DNA of 64,000 nucleotides from Cryptosporidium bovis (lineage: Eukaryota > Apicomplexa > Conoidasida > Eucoccidiorida > Cryptosporidiidae): assembly GCA_009768925.2 (NCBI GenBank), contig VHIT02000054.1, positions 62,001-126,000 of the forward strand, given 5' to 3'. The position numbers and the translations under genes were made by a program. Shown piece after piece: positions 1 to 10,312 of this stretch (the stretch's first letter is position 1; every line of letters starts with the position of its first letter). The notes below the pieces were generated by a model. It ran no database searches, had not been told where the DNA came from, and saw only the letters and a program-made list of their open reading frames with translations.

Positions 1-378
1 CAATTGGAAAAAGAGTAACAAATTCTGACTTTCTGGTCTGCAATTTATTGCCTATTCGGCTTCTCGGACTTCTGAACTCAGATTCCTTGCGATTTTTCTC
101 TTGTAGCCTTGACTATTTACGCATAAATTCAAGTATTTGTCTGACCCGCCTAAATTCAAAATATGACATTTAAAAGTGAATTGGAGGTTATGATAAATAA
201 TATTAAATACGATAGTAAGGATAAGAAGGGAAATAATATATCAGATATAGGACTAACATGCAATTTTGGAAGAAATTAGACAGGAGAAAACTCAACAAAA
301 GTTGCGTATAGCTCGTTTTTTTCCTAAACTTAGTGAATCGGACTTTCGTTTTGTTGGAATAAAGTATATCTCAGAGCT
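1..378. other. Intergenic / 5' region upstream of BCD1
   Basis: No supported gene. It contains an E2F-like CCCGCC box at 145-150 and a 38-codon open frame from the ATG at 163 that ends before the BCD1 start. The short frame matches nothing I recognise and is best read as an upstream ORF or chance. The first 120 bases could be the flank of a gene outside the window. Confidence 0.5.
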
Positions 379-1242
379 ATGGTTTCAGAAGAAGTAGAGA
401 AAGAACTGGGTGTTGGATGTGTAAATAATAGTCTGAAAAAAAAGTGCAGCAGTTGTAATAATGAATTCAAGTACAAATGTCCGGCCTGTGACGCGAGATC
501 GTGTAGTTTAGAGTGTGTAAGAATGCATAAGAGAATAACAGGTTGTGATGGAAATTATTTGAACAAGCATATTAGCAGGGATATAACAATAAACCAATAT
601 ACAGTGAATGATTTAGTTAGAGATCATAACTTTTTGCAGGAAGTTCGAAGAGGAATAGCAGGAGTCAAAGGAAATAATGGTGTTGAATTCAAAACCAGAA
701 CGGATTCAAACATACGAAAAAGTTTAAAGAACCAAACTAAATTAAGAAGGCAGACTCCAATACCCTTACTAACGAAAGCTTGTAGCAAAAGGAATATCAG
801 GATATCATTTTGTCCAGTAAGTGGAATGCAAATAAGAAAACAAAACACGACTTATTATGACAAAAAAAATGATCATTTGTACTGGAAAATAGAGTTTAAC
901 ATATTTAAAAGAGAATGTACAGACATTAGGAGTGAGATTGAGGGCGTAAATGATATTTCGTATGTAAATAAAGCTGAGAGAATAAATGAAGATAAAAACT
1001 GTGTCATGTTCAGGAAAATTCAAATAGACAATATTTCTGAAGAAGAAAAAGTATCAGAAAGATTGAGTAGAATATCTGATAGCTTAAGCAATGCAAATAT
1101 ATGCTATTTATGTGGCACTAGTAATGTAGATGATAGCAGTGATGTAGCAGATATGAATAAATTAGATGTTAATAAAACATTTAGGGAAAATTTTAGTGGA
1201 AAGAAAATGGTTGAATTCCCAAGAATAAAAGTAGTTATTTAA
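379..1242 (+). CDS. BCD1: Box C/D snoRNP assembly protein BCD1-like (HIT zinc finger)
   Basis: 287 aa, single exon, ATG start. Residues 23-56 form a HIT-type zinc finger with the spacing C23-x2-C26-x7-C34-x2-C37-x4-C42-x3-C46-x3-H50-x5-C56, and the stretch around FKYKCPACDARSCSLEC is close to the yeast BCD1/human ZNHIT6 finger. A second conserved block at about residues 128-176, with LLTKACSKRNIRISFCP followed by a W-x-IEF element, fits the BCD1 family domain. In other eukaryotes BCD1 is a nuclear factor needed for box C/D snoRNP assembly and so for rRNA methylation. The acidic, low-complexity C-terminus has no recognisable domain. The gene converges on the Snf7 gene, about 100 bp away. The alternative is another zf-HIT protein, but the second block favours BCD1. 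Confidence 0.8.
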   Translation: MVSEEVEKELGVGCVNNSLKKKCSSCNNEFKYKCPACDARSCSLECVRMHKRITGCDGNYLNKHISRDITINQYTVNDLVRDHNFLQEVRRGIAGVKGNNGVEFKTRTDSNIRKSLKNQTKLRRQTPIPLLTKACSKRNIRISFCPVSGMQIRKQNTTYYDKKNDHLYWKIEFNIFKRECTDIRSEIEGVNDISYVNKAERINEDKNCVMFRKIQIDNISEEEKVSERLSRISDSLSNANICYLCGTSNVDDSSDVADMNKLDVNKTFRENFSGKKMVEFPRIKVVI

Positions 1243-1346
1243 ATTTGAAGATATATGTAAATTAGACTGTGAGTTAAATACAGTAATAAAAAGAAAATGG
1301 CAAATAAGTTTATATTTTTATATTTAGTACTATACTATTTTAGAAA

Positions 1347-1964
1347 TTAAAGTTTTTCAATAATTTTTTCATCGAGTTTATTTGTATTGGAGTTAAATAG
1401 AACTTGATTATTGTTCAAAAATATATCGGATGATTCGAGTATCTTTTTGTCTATCTCCTGGGCTTGTATTGCACTTAACTCCTCCAGAAGTTCATTTTCG
1501 TTCATTGTAGGTAAAGACTGATTTATAATTTGCGATATCTCGTCGTGAATAAGTTGTTGTTCCTTTATACTGTCAGAAATTTTTTCTAATTTTTCAGTGT
1601 TTGTTGAAGACAAAATAGATTGATGGGCAAAAGCACTTGCAGATAGTGCTGACATTGTTATTTGTTGTGTTTTGGCAGTTTCCAAATTAAGTAGTTGTTG
1701 CTCCAGTAATAAGCTCGAGCTCAGTAATTTCTCTCTCTCTTGTGTTACAAGTTTTTTTCTTCTTAATACAAGCAATGCAGAGTTTTTGTCTCCTTGTAAT
1801 GCTAAGTTTGCTGCTTCGCTCTCTAATTTCTTTTCTTTTTCTTCCAAATCTTGTAAGGACTTTTGAATGGCTTCAGATGCTTTTAACGCCTTTTCTTGAG
1901 CAGCTTCAATATCAGATAGGGGGTCTACCTGGCTTTTTTCTTCTTTTTTCCTAAACAAAAACAT
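1347..1964 (-). CDS. SNF7: ESCRT-III subunit Snf7/CHMP4-like
   Basis: 205 aa, single exon. The N-terminus is basic (MFLFRKKEE), followed by long heptad-rich helices and the family element ALLVLRRKKL near residues 63-72, where CHMP4/Snf7 proteins have A-L-x-x-L-R-R-K-K. The acidic C-terminal third (NENELLEELSAIQAQEID) corresponds to the autoinhibitory region. Snf7 polymerises on membranes and drives inward budding and scission in multivesicular body formation. Length matches the family. The start is divergent from CTNNBL1, and the roughly 470-bp shared upstream region carries a CCCGCC box at 2068-2073. VPS20/CHMP6 is less likely because the MF-basic start and the RRKKL block fit CHMP4 better. 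Confidence 0.82.
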   Translation of the reverse strand: MFLFRKKEEKSQVDPLSDIEAAQEKALKASEAIQKSLQDLEEKEKKLESEAANLALQGDKNSALLVLRRKKLVTQEREKLLSSSLLLEQQLLNLETAKTQQITMSALSASAFAHQSILSSTNTEKLEKISDSIKEQQLIHDEISQIINQSLPTMNENELLEELSAIQAQEIDKKILESSDIFLNNNQVLFNSNTNKLDEKIIEKL

Positions 1965-2433
1965 CCTTTATTTATTCTTTTTTTAATTGATAACTGCTTC
2001 ACCCTCTTTTCTTTCATTACTCTCGCAATCTAATACTATCAAGCCACCTATAGTATTTGAGTGGCCTCCCGCCAAAAACAATTACTGCTTGGATTAACAA
2101 CGTATGGTAAAACTACTTTTTGGTGTCACACATTGCTTTAGTAGTGCCATAAACCTGAGATTTTAGTGGTTTTTATCTGAAGGCAAACGGTAAGCTAAGA
2201 ACAGAAGGTGGAATAGGTGGAAACAACTTTGTTTACTAACATTTTCAAGCATTAAGTACTGATGCGAAGAGTAATAAACAAGAAAAAAAATAATATAAAA
2301 AATAGGTGAAATAAAACAAACGAGATAAAGCTAAACGGAAATTACGCAAATGAGGCAACGCCTTATGCTTAACTCTCAAGTGCTCATATGAGCAAATAAT
2401 AAACCATAAAGCATTGTTTAGTCTTTGGTAATC
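1965..2433. promoter_or_regulatory. Divergent promoter region, Snf7 / CTNNBL1
   Basis: No gene seen. It separates two divergent starts and contains the E2F-like box CCCGCC at 2068-2073, preceded by GGCCT. It presumably holds both promoters; this is inferred from position and motif only. Confidence 0.45.
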
Positions 2434-4178
2434 ATGAGGGGAGAGAAAAGAAACAGAGAAATAAGTGACAGTTACCAAGAGGATGAGGGAGAAAAAGTGG
2501 GATCTGAGCTCGGAAAGTTTTTGGAATTATTCGGAGAGGAGATTAAATTAAGCATGAGTAAAAAAAGTTCTATTATAGAAAGCACTGAAGCCATTAACAA
2601 AATTTTAGATAATATAAATAATGTTGATATAGACAACAATGTGCTATTTTATTTTGTGAATGACAAAGCAATAAGAATATTTGAAGAGTATTTATTATAT
2701 TTAGAATCAAAAATAGATAGTGAAACTTCTGATATAATTTTTAAATCCCTCAAACTATTTTTGAATGTAATTTTCGACATTTCAAACCTGGAGTATGGAG
2801 GCGAGTACGAAAACATAAAGCCAATGGTACTTGGAATGTTTTTAGATAGCAATATAATTAAAAATTTGATGGATGTAATTAACAAAGTAGAGTTACAATT
2901 TGAAAATGAATGCAACTTGATAAGCAAAAAATCAACTTATTATGAGGAGATATTATTCGATTATTTTAATTTGTTGGAGTCAATTTTAGAGTTAGACCCT
3001 AAAAGGTCATCTTCTGAGTTATTGAAATGCAAAAAGCTGTTTAGTTGGTTGTTAAACTCACTTGAAGATGATATTGGTAAAACTGGTGGTGACAATAACG
3101 CCAGAGCAAATAAAGCAATAGGAAGCATTTCACAAAGCAAAATAGAAATACTGAGCATTATGTTTCAGAATATGAATTATTCAGACATAATAGAATTAGA
3201 GACTTTTTCGGTGAATATTATGGACCTGTTATTAATTAAATTAGCGAATATGGGACTAATAAATGGTGAAGTAATTGGGTATGAGAATAGAGAATTTGTT
3301 CATAATATCATTGATATTATATGTAGTCTTTTGTTATTTGAGAAAGAACGATTGAATTTCGTTGAATTGGAAGGAATTGAATTAATGCTTAAATTTATTA
3401 AGGAAAAAATATTTTTGAGATCACTATCTGTTAAGGTGCTATCTTTTGCACTGTTAAGTAATTCAAGTATAAACAATAAGTTTGTTAAGTTGTAAGTTTG
3501 TAAAAAAAATAGATAGTAAAAACTTTTGTTAATTAACTATAAAAAACAAACTCTGTTTGAATTAACTTGAATATTAGACTTGGCTTGAAACAAATATTCG
3601 CCTTGCTTAATCATTCAATTTTAGAATTAAATAAAAGAAAAAGCAAGACAAAACAACAACAAGATACAGATGAGCATATCTGTAGCATTATTAAGTCGCT
3701 TTTACATTACTGCAAGGGTAAGTTAGTTGAATAATTCGAATTTTGCTCATTTAACATAATTTTTCTTTAAATACAAGTAGGAAATGAACTCAAAAGAGTT
3801 TTAGATAAGCTCACAAATGAAAATTTCGGGAAATTAAAACTTCTCGCTAAACTAAGGGAGTTTTACTCAAACAACATATTTAATTCTCTTGAATATGATG
3901 AGGATAACGTTGAGATTGCAGAAACTATAGCCATAGATGCAGGACTGTTTATTGTACAACTTATTGATATCATATTATTTTACACTTTTTACTACATATA
4001 CTTTGAATTTTCGGGTTATGATAATAATTATGCAAACGAAAATGGCATCTTAGAAACTATTCTGGAGCTAGGTATAACTGTAGAGGATATATCAACAAGT
4101 ATTGATGACTATTCTAATTCACTCGAAAACGATGAGCTTACACTTATAAATCATATGAGATCAAAAATTAACATTTAA
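2434..4178 (+). CDS. CTNNBL1: CTNNBL1 (beta-catenin-like 1, NTC/Prp19-associated) homolog, three exons
   Basis: Exons 2434-3491, 3578-3717 and 3781-4178 give 531 aa, close to human CTNNBL1 (563 aa). Both introns (86 and 63 bp) are GT-AG: donors GTAAGTTT and GTAAGTTAG, acceptors ATATTAG and CAAGTAG. Splicing restores the family's C-terminal armadillo blocks, such as LGLKQIFALLNHSI, DEHICSIIKSLL and, in exon 3, DAGLFIVQLIDII. Exon 1 holds the DPKRSSSELLKCKKLFSWLL segment and FVELEGIELMLKFIKEK. CTNNBL1 is an armadillo-like nuclear protein associated with the spliceosomal Prp19 complex through CDC5L/PRP31 binding. The start is ATG 2434; the open frame extends up to a TTG at 2425, which I did not use. 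The stop lies only 78 bp from the convergent secreted-protein gene. Confidence 0.88.
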
Positions 4179-4256
4179 ATCTAATTGGTTTTTTTGTTTC
4201 GTATTTGCTAAAAACGTATTTTTTTAATATTCTGTTATTCATTCAAGTTTGATATA

Positions 4257-5201
4257 TTATAACCAAATAATGTTGTTTAGACTTCTAAATAAAGTAGGCA
4301 ATTCGTCAATAATGTCGAAATCATCCCAATTAATAAAGTCATCCAAATTAAATATACCATTTCCAAAATTGCCACCATTGTAATCAGTGTCCAAATCTGT
4401 TGTATTATCACTATCTAATTCACTAAATGTTCTAGTACCAAAAATAGATGATATAAGACCTTTGGCTAAATTAGGATCTGCATTCTTATTGTAAAGTCCA
4501 ACGCTTAAATTAATTAATTTAACTATTGGGACAGATGTATTATAGTCAGAAAATTCCATTATATAATAATCACCATTATATATCGTCCAATTTGCATCTT
4601 CGATTGCATTAAAAACATCAATGAAATCATCACTGTTTTGAGCGTAGTCTCTCATATATATATCTTTTTCAGAAGATATGTTCTTACTGGTCGAATTTTT
4701 GTCAAAATCTGTATTATTTCTTCCTGAATTGTTTCCAGTAGTCTCCAATATATAGTTATTTTTATTTTTTCTTATATTGTTGTTCTCTTTCACTAAATTT
4801 GAATTCTCTATCTTTTCTCCAAGAGAATCGTTTAGTTGGGATGAATGTGGATTTGTTTCAATCAAACCAATTGTTAGGTTACTAAAATTGTTTGATCCCG
4901 ATTCGTTTGTTTTGTTCACTTCAATCTCTGGAATGCTATAAATCCCATTTTTAACTGATATTTGGGTTTTACAGTCACCACCGCTATCTGTTGAGTTAGA
5001 GTCAACACTCAGTTTCCTAAACGAGTCAAAATTGCTTGCTTTGTTGTTATTTTCTCCATAAGAATGAAACAGTTCATTTTTTGCAAATTTCTTTTTAATT
5101 AACTTAACGTTATATTTAGTTACATTGTGCCTTTCAGTGTAAACAAAGTTCTCATTTGAGAATATTGTTGTAAAAATAAGAAACAATGTCAATTTACCCA
5201 T
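4257..5201 (-). CDS. Secreted, N-glycosylation-rich protein of unknown function
   Basis: 314 aa, single exon. The N-terminus is a typical signal peptide (MGKLTLFLIFTTIFS). The rest has no transmembrane segment and no domain I recognise, but carries about 15 N-x-S/T sequons (for example NVT, NST, NKT, NFS, NLT, NDS, NIS, NWT, NTS, NLS, NTT), far more than expected by chance even with high Asn content. The C-terminal part is acidic (repeated D/N runs, then INWDDFDIIDELP). This points to a secreted or surface-exposed glycoprotein, probably lineage-restricted. It ends convergently with CTNNBL1 and is divergent from VMP1. Function not assigned. Confidence 0.7.
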   Translation of the reverse strand: MGKLTLFLIFTTIFSNENFVYTERHNVTKYNVKLIKKKFAKNELFHSYGENNNKASNFDSFRKLSVDSNSTDSGGDCKTQISVKNGIYSIPEIEVNKTNESGSNNFSNLTIGLIETNPHSSQLNDSLGEKIENSNLVKENNNIRKNKNNYILETTGNNSGRNNTDFDKNSTSKNISSEKDIYMRDYAQNSDDFIDVFNAIEDANWTIYNGDYYIMEFSDYNTSVPIVKLINLSVGLYNKNADPNLAKGLISSIFGTRTFSELDSDNTTDLDTDYNGGNFGNGIFNLDDFINWDDFDIIDELPTLFRSLNNIIWL

Positions 5202-6306
5202 TACTTATTTCAAAACTTAAGAAAAAAAAGATTATATCTACCTACAATGTAATTTGAAAATTACTCTTATAGACTAAAATTTGGTGACCACCATTAACAT
5301 TATTTCAAACAACAGTTACTAAATTTATAACATTTTTAAATTACGCTGCAAATACATGCAAAACAAAAATACATCGTCATTTTGTTTTTATCTTAATTTT
5401 ATATAAGAAATAAAAAAACATCTAATGAAAGTATTCGTGGGTTTATTGAATGCATTTTAGCAATTACAATCTTAATTATAGGAAAATTCTTGCGAAGCTA
5501 CATAAATTAATTTAACGAAATCTACATTTTATGGTTTATTGATTTAGAATTGTAGTTTTGGTTTTTGTTCTCTTCTTGAAACATGGAAAATACAAATAGG
5601 AGAATGAAGCAAGGCAAAAGCTTTTTTTGTTGTTTGAATCAATTAATTCATTTGTTGATGTGTTTCATATCTATACACATTTTATTTATAAATTTAAAAA
5701 ATATTTTATATTAAACTAGTTGCCGCCTCTTTTATTTTTAATTACTTTGCCCCCACACTTGTACACACAAATTAATAATAAATAGTATATTAGTCACAGG
5801 CATCGAAATTAAATAAAAGATACTCTCTTTTCTTTTTTTAAGAAAAGACAAGTAATTGAATTTAAACTTTGAGTATTCTGGTGTACAACCGAATAACAAC
5901 ACTAAGATTGAACTATAGGCATCAACATCATCTTGTACTGATAAAGTTTGGATAGATAAAATTTTATTTACCAGAAGAGGTATTTTAAATATATTATTAT
6001 TATTGCAAAACTAGTAAATTGATTTACTGGGACTCGTGTGATGCTAATCTAATTGCTAATTTGCTTGAGGTAAAAGTATTAGACAGTGACAGTTAAAATT
6101 ATAGGTTATTGTACATAAAACCGTTGTTACAATTTGTTTTTGAGATATAATTTAATATAAAATACGTAAATGTGCAATAAATGAACAAATAGAATTATAC
6201 ATATATATATGTTCGCACATATATATATATATATGTGCGAACATATATATAAACGCATACGTATGTGTATGATACAGTAAGAAAAAGTATTTTGAAATGC
6301 ACAAAG
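5202..6306. other. Divergent intergenic region between secreted protein and VMP1
   Basis: About 1.1 kb without a supported ORF. It is extremely AT-rich, with T and A runs. The only striking structure is the 50-bp palindrome at 6202-6251 just before VMP1, described separately. No GGCGCC or TGCATGCA box was found. Confidence 0.5.
6202..6251. repeat. 50-bp perfect palindrome upstream of VMP1
   Basis: Perfect inverted repeat centred at 6226/6227. The arms carry GTTCGCACA (from 6211) and its reverse complement TGTGCGAAC (to 6242), flanked and joined by alternating AT. It ends 55 bp before the VMP1 ATG, so it could form a DNA cruciform or a strong hairpin in the 5' leader. Confidence 0.9.
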
Positions 6307-7749
6307 ATGTCTAGCGAGATAAATTTATATAAAAGTCCAATAAGGACACTGAAATTAGCTCTTTTATTTTGTTTTGATGTGGTTTACAAATTAACCCTAG
6401 ATATAATATACAAATGGTACCGTTACATAATAGTATTAAGCTTGCTTACACTGTTCGTGCACATATTAAGCATTACAAATAAGTTTTTGAACGAATTAAT
6501 TCACTATTACATTTATTTAAGCGTACTAAATGGCATTTGGTGGATTGGGTTGGGATTTTTGAGTTCTGTTGGTCTTGGTTCTGGAATACACACGGGACTT
6601 TTATTTTTGTTTCCACATGTATATTCTATCATTAAAACTATAGAAAATTATAACACCCTTAATTTTGATCCAAGAGTAAACATGTGGAACAATATACTTA
6701 ATCCCGGAGAATTGTTTTCAGTACAAAGCCAAAGTGGCAGCAACAATAACTATGATGTGAGTCTGCTGATGATATTGATAAAGGTTCTTCCATACTCATT
6801 TTTATGGGGATTTGGAACTGCATTAGGTGAGCTTCCTCCTTATGCAGCCGCTTACGCAGCATCAAAGTCAAGATTAAATAAAAGAATAAGAGAAATAAAC
6901 AAAAAGAATCAAGTAAACGATAACGATAATAACAATAACGAAAGATATAGCTTGAACAATATAAGCACCAAGGAAATATCAAGTGAATTGTTTACATACA
7001 AAACACTTGATTTTGAGTATTTCGCAGGAAAGGATCAAGATATTGGGTTATATGAAACTGAAGAACATTGTGGTAATGTAAACGGTGGTTTTATTAATAG
7101 TGTAAAAAACAGGATAATGATATTAACAAAAAGATTCATCGTTTATTTAATAAACAGATTGGGTGGGTACGGTGTCTTTTTACTTAGTTGTTGGCCAAAT
7201 TTGATGTTTGATTTATGTGGCATTATATGTGGTCATTATCTAATGAATTTTTGGACTTTTTTTATACCACTTATTATAGGTAAAGGTGTAATTAAGGTAT
7301 TTTTCCAAACGACATTACTTGTATTTCTTTTCTCTAATAAATTTGAAGATAAACATGTTGATATCATTTTTTGGTTTATTACTAAATGGCCAATTTCAAG
7401 ATTATTTAAAAAAAATTATAGTAGCGATAGTGGAAGTTTAAAGGAGTTTATTCAAAAAGAGCTCCATATTATCAAGAATACTCTGAGTAATATTAAAGAA
7501 AACGGTGGTGGCGTTAGTGGAGAATATGATTCAACAGACATCATTGCAAATATAAACAAAAAAACTACTAACGATAATATCTTCAAAAGAATGCTGGGAA
7601 CCGTCATAAGCAAGCTATCTTTTACCCACATTTTTTCATGGATTACTATTCTTGTTGTAGTTGTGTTTTCTGTGTCCATCATTAATGAGGCTGCAAAACA
7701 TCAAGATGAGATTTATCATTCAGAAGTAGAAAAAGAGAAAATAGAATAG
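6307..7749 (+). CDS. VMP1: VMP1-like ER membrane protein (DedA/VTT superfamily)
   Basis: 480 aa from ATG 6307; the frame is open slightly upstream to a GTG, not used. Several hydrophobic segments are visible. Family landmarks are IWWIGLGFLSSVGLGSGIHTG followed by LFLFPHVY (VMP1: WWVGLG-SSVGLG-GLHT-LYLGPH), then FLWGFGTALGELPPYAAAYAA (VMP1: LWG-GTA-GELPPY), the DedA/VTT core. After an N/D-rich loop come GGYGVFLLSCWPNLMFDLCG and further membrane segments. VMP1 is an ER phospholipid scramblase acting in lipoprotein, lipid droplet and membrane-contact biology and in autophagosome formation. TMEM41-type proteins are shorter and lack the exact SSVGLGSGIHTG block, so VMP1 is preferred. Confidence 0.9.
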   Translation: MSSEINLYKSPIRTLKLALLFCFDVVYKLTLDIIYKWYRYIIVLSLLTLFVHILSITNKFLNELIHYYIYLSVLNGIWWIGLGFLSSVGLGSGIHTGLLFLFPHVYSIIKTIENYNTLNFDPRVNMWNNILNPGELFSVQSQSGSNNNYDVSLLMILIKVLPYSFLWGFGTALGELPPYAAAYAASKSRLNKRIREINKKNQVNDNDNNNNERYSLNNISTKEISSELFTYKTLDFEYFAGKDQDIGLYETEEHCGNVNGGFINSVKNRIMILTKRFIVYLINRLGGYGVFLLSCWPNLMFDLCGIICGHYLMNFWTFFIPLIIGKGVIKVFFQTTLLVFLFSNKFEDKHVDIIFWFITKWPISRLFKKNYSSDSGSLKEFIQKELHIIKNTLSNIKENGGGVSGEYDSTDIIANINKKTTNDNIFKRMLGTVISKLSFTHIFSWITILVVVVFSVSIINEAAKHQDEIYHSEVEKEKIE

Positions 7750-8636
7750 ATTAACGCTTTTATTTGAACCATCCATTTTGTTGCCCTTCATTACCGGGAT
7801 ATGCATATTTATATTTAATTTTTCCCATTTTTTACTTCTATAGCCTAATTCATTTTTGCATGATCTGGTGTATGCATCTCTTCTGGCACAAATGGGGCTG
7901 GGTGATACCGCCTTTCAGCGCCATATCAAGAAATAACTCTTATGAAGACAGATTGTATCCAGTAATCTAATAAAAAAAATCACAGATTTAATAGTAATAA
8001 TAGTGAAGTTTTTTTTCTATAGACATCATTTGTAGTAATAATAAAGAAGAATTTACGTTTTCCTCCTTTGTAAATTGTTAATTGGTGGACAATATACTTC
8101 TACACATTGCTTACAATATTAATAGCAAACTATAACTTGTTTTGTTTCTATTATAATTGGGAGTATTTTATAGCTTTGCATTCGAGTTAAGAGTTGTTTA
8201 TTTAATAGTGGTTCTGAAAGGCATATTGATTTTTAGCAAAAATATTAAAATAATCCAGGGACTGACTTCCGGCTCGATAAGTTTCTTTTGGGATTATAGT
8301 TATACAAATTAGACACACTGGAGGTTTTTCAATCAGATTTTTATATTCATCTTTCAGTATTTATACAAACAAACCGTGAGAATTTGCTACTGGAATTCTT
8401 CTTCAAGTTTTTATTTTGCACTCTTTTGAACAAATAATAATTAACACTGATAATTTCAATATATATATGTAAATATATTGAAATAAAATATTTACTGTTG
8501 GTTTTTCCTTTCTATTTCCCTTGTTTATTTTTGAGTTTTCTCCAAGTCCTTTTAATTTATTTAAGCAAGAATTGAATACCAATTATTAAACATATTAATA
8601 CTTTTAGCTAGTAATATATATTAATAGTAGGTAAAG
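7750..8636. other. Intergenic region with a GC-richer block near 7860-7960
   Basis: No gene could be fixed. A short block (about 7860-7960) is clearly richer in G+C than its surroundings and is open in several frames on both strands. It has a pyrimidine tract and CTATAG just before it, which resembles a splice acceptor. I could not find a matching upstream exon. It may be an RNA gene, a terminal exon or a 3' UTR element. The remainder is featureless AT-rich DNA. Confidence 0.35.
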
Positions 8637-10312
8637 ATGGCAAAGTCATATATTGTTAGATCAAGAGACAATACAAGAGGAAGAGGTTTGTTGAATGACT
8701 ATCAGAATTACGGTTGCAATTTAAAGTACATAAGTTATTATTTTTGTACAATTTTGATTACATAAGTACGATTAGTATATATCCGTTTCAGAGGTATTTT
8801 GAAAGATGAACTCTTATATATAGTTGGTGTAATATATCAATTTTAATTGAATTGGTGGCATATTGTTTTATTTGAATTTACAAGACTGAAGTGTAATATA
8901 TTATATTGAATATCAACACCTTTTATACCTTTTTTTACTAGTTCCATATTAAAAAAATGCACTATTATACTTATCACCGTTTCACATATGACCTTATTAC
9001 TCTATTTAATATTAAATAACTGTCTCCATTTGAGGTGTACATCTTAATTGTTTGGTCCGATATTTATATTATTCAAATTAACTGGTTATATGGTTATTTT
9101 ATTTATTTGTATACACTTACATAAAAATGTGTATTATTAATGATGCAATACCACCTATATTGCTAATCACAAAAGTTTTTTTTTCTACTTAATGCTATAT
9201 AATTCATATATAAGTAAATAAACGTATTTATATGAGTTTAAATACATTTTATATTGAGCTTGATTAACGAATTCATATAAATTGTTATATTCGAGAATCA
9301 CATTTGCTTATTTATGAACTCTATATGGACATTTGGATTATTGTAAAAAGAATTAATAAAAGGTGTATGATTTGAGGTATAGTATTTGAATTAAAAGATG
9401 TCTTGTTGATTTAAAATAAAATACTCACGTGAATGTGTTTATTATAAGGTATTACACTTATTTTTCGATCCCAATTTAATTTAGAGTGCATTCTTCTCTT
9501 ATTTCGGATAACCATAAATAATCGTAATTATTACTGGGATTGTTACAAATGTAAATAATTTAATGAAAAAGCAATACGTAATCTGAAATTAATAGACAAT
9601 TATCACTAACTTTTTTCTTTTTTAAATATTATAGGTTCATCATATAGAAATAGAAGTACAAGCAATAACAGAAGAAATGTAAATAGCAGCAATTTGAATA
9701 CTTCGAGTTCAAGAAGATCATCATTAAACAGTACGAGAAATGGTGGTATTTCCAAATCCCGTGTTTCTCGTGGTTTTGGAGGAAGGAGGGTGAATACATC
9801 TTTTAATAACTTTGGTAAAAGACGGAATTCATCAAATAGAAATGAAAATAATAATTCTTCTCTTTCAGGAAATTATAGAGATAGAAAAAACAATGGTGTG
9901 TCTAGATTTAACAAGAATGAATTTTCAATTTCAAGAGGAAATAACAACGGTAGATATAGAAGAAGTGGAGCATCCAATAATTTTGGAAGAAGGGGGTCGT
10001 TTAACTTGAAATCTAAAGGTAGTAATAACAATAACCGACGCTATCAAAAAAACAAGAATTCTAAAAAAACAACGGTTTCATCATTGGTAAGTTCGTTTTC
10101 TTTATTCTTTAATTAATGTCATTATACTATTTAATATTTAGGATGCTGCCTTGGATACATACATGGGTCTAGAAGTTTGTAAGGCAAGACTGGATTCTCA
10201 ATTAGATTCATATTTTTCTGGGCAGAGCACTGGAGAATGCGAGGGAATCGCGGTTTCGGGAACTGATTTAGCAATGAGTATGGATGCAAATCAAGAATCA
10301 GTTATGATTTAA
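8637..10312 (+). CDS. FoP/CHTOP-like RG-rich mRNA export adaptor (TREX-associated), three exons
   Basis: Exons 8637-8685, 9635-10086 and 10142-10312 give 223 aa. Exon 1 encodes MAKSYIVRSRDNTRGRG. Exon 2 is Arg/Gly/Asn/Ser-rich with many GR/RG/RR pairs and no RRM. Exon 3 encodes LDAALDTYMGLEVC then RLDSQLDSYFSGQ, a match to the duplicated LDxxLDxYM motif at the C-terminus of CHTOP/FoP and of ALYREF. These proteins bind UAP56 and load export factor NXF1 onto mRNA. Intron 2 is 55 bp with donor GTAAGT. Intron 1 would be 949 bp, with an unusual donor GTTTGT and a CACTAAC branch-site-like element plus polypyrimidine tract before the acceptor. No in-frame ATG exists in exon 2, so an upstream exon is required; exon 1 is the best candidate because it keeps frame and composition. 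Confidence 0.7.
8686..9634 (+). other. Long first intron (949 bp) of the FoP-like gene
   Basis: More than ten times the usual intron length in this window (26-240 bp range elsewhere, mostly 40-90). Donor GTTTGT is weak; the 3' end has CACTAAC at 9604-9610, then a T-rich tract and TATAG. No ORF of note inside. It could regulate splicing of its own transcript, as known for yeast YRA1. Confidence 0.6.

Noticed and set aside
163-279. 38-codon frame before BCD1
   Set aside because: No family match and no splice partner; treated as a possible upstream ORF only.
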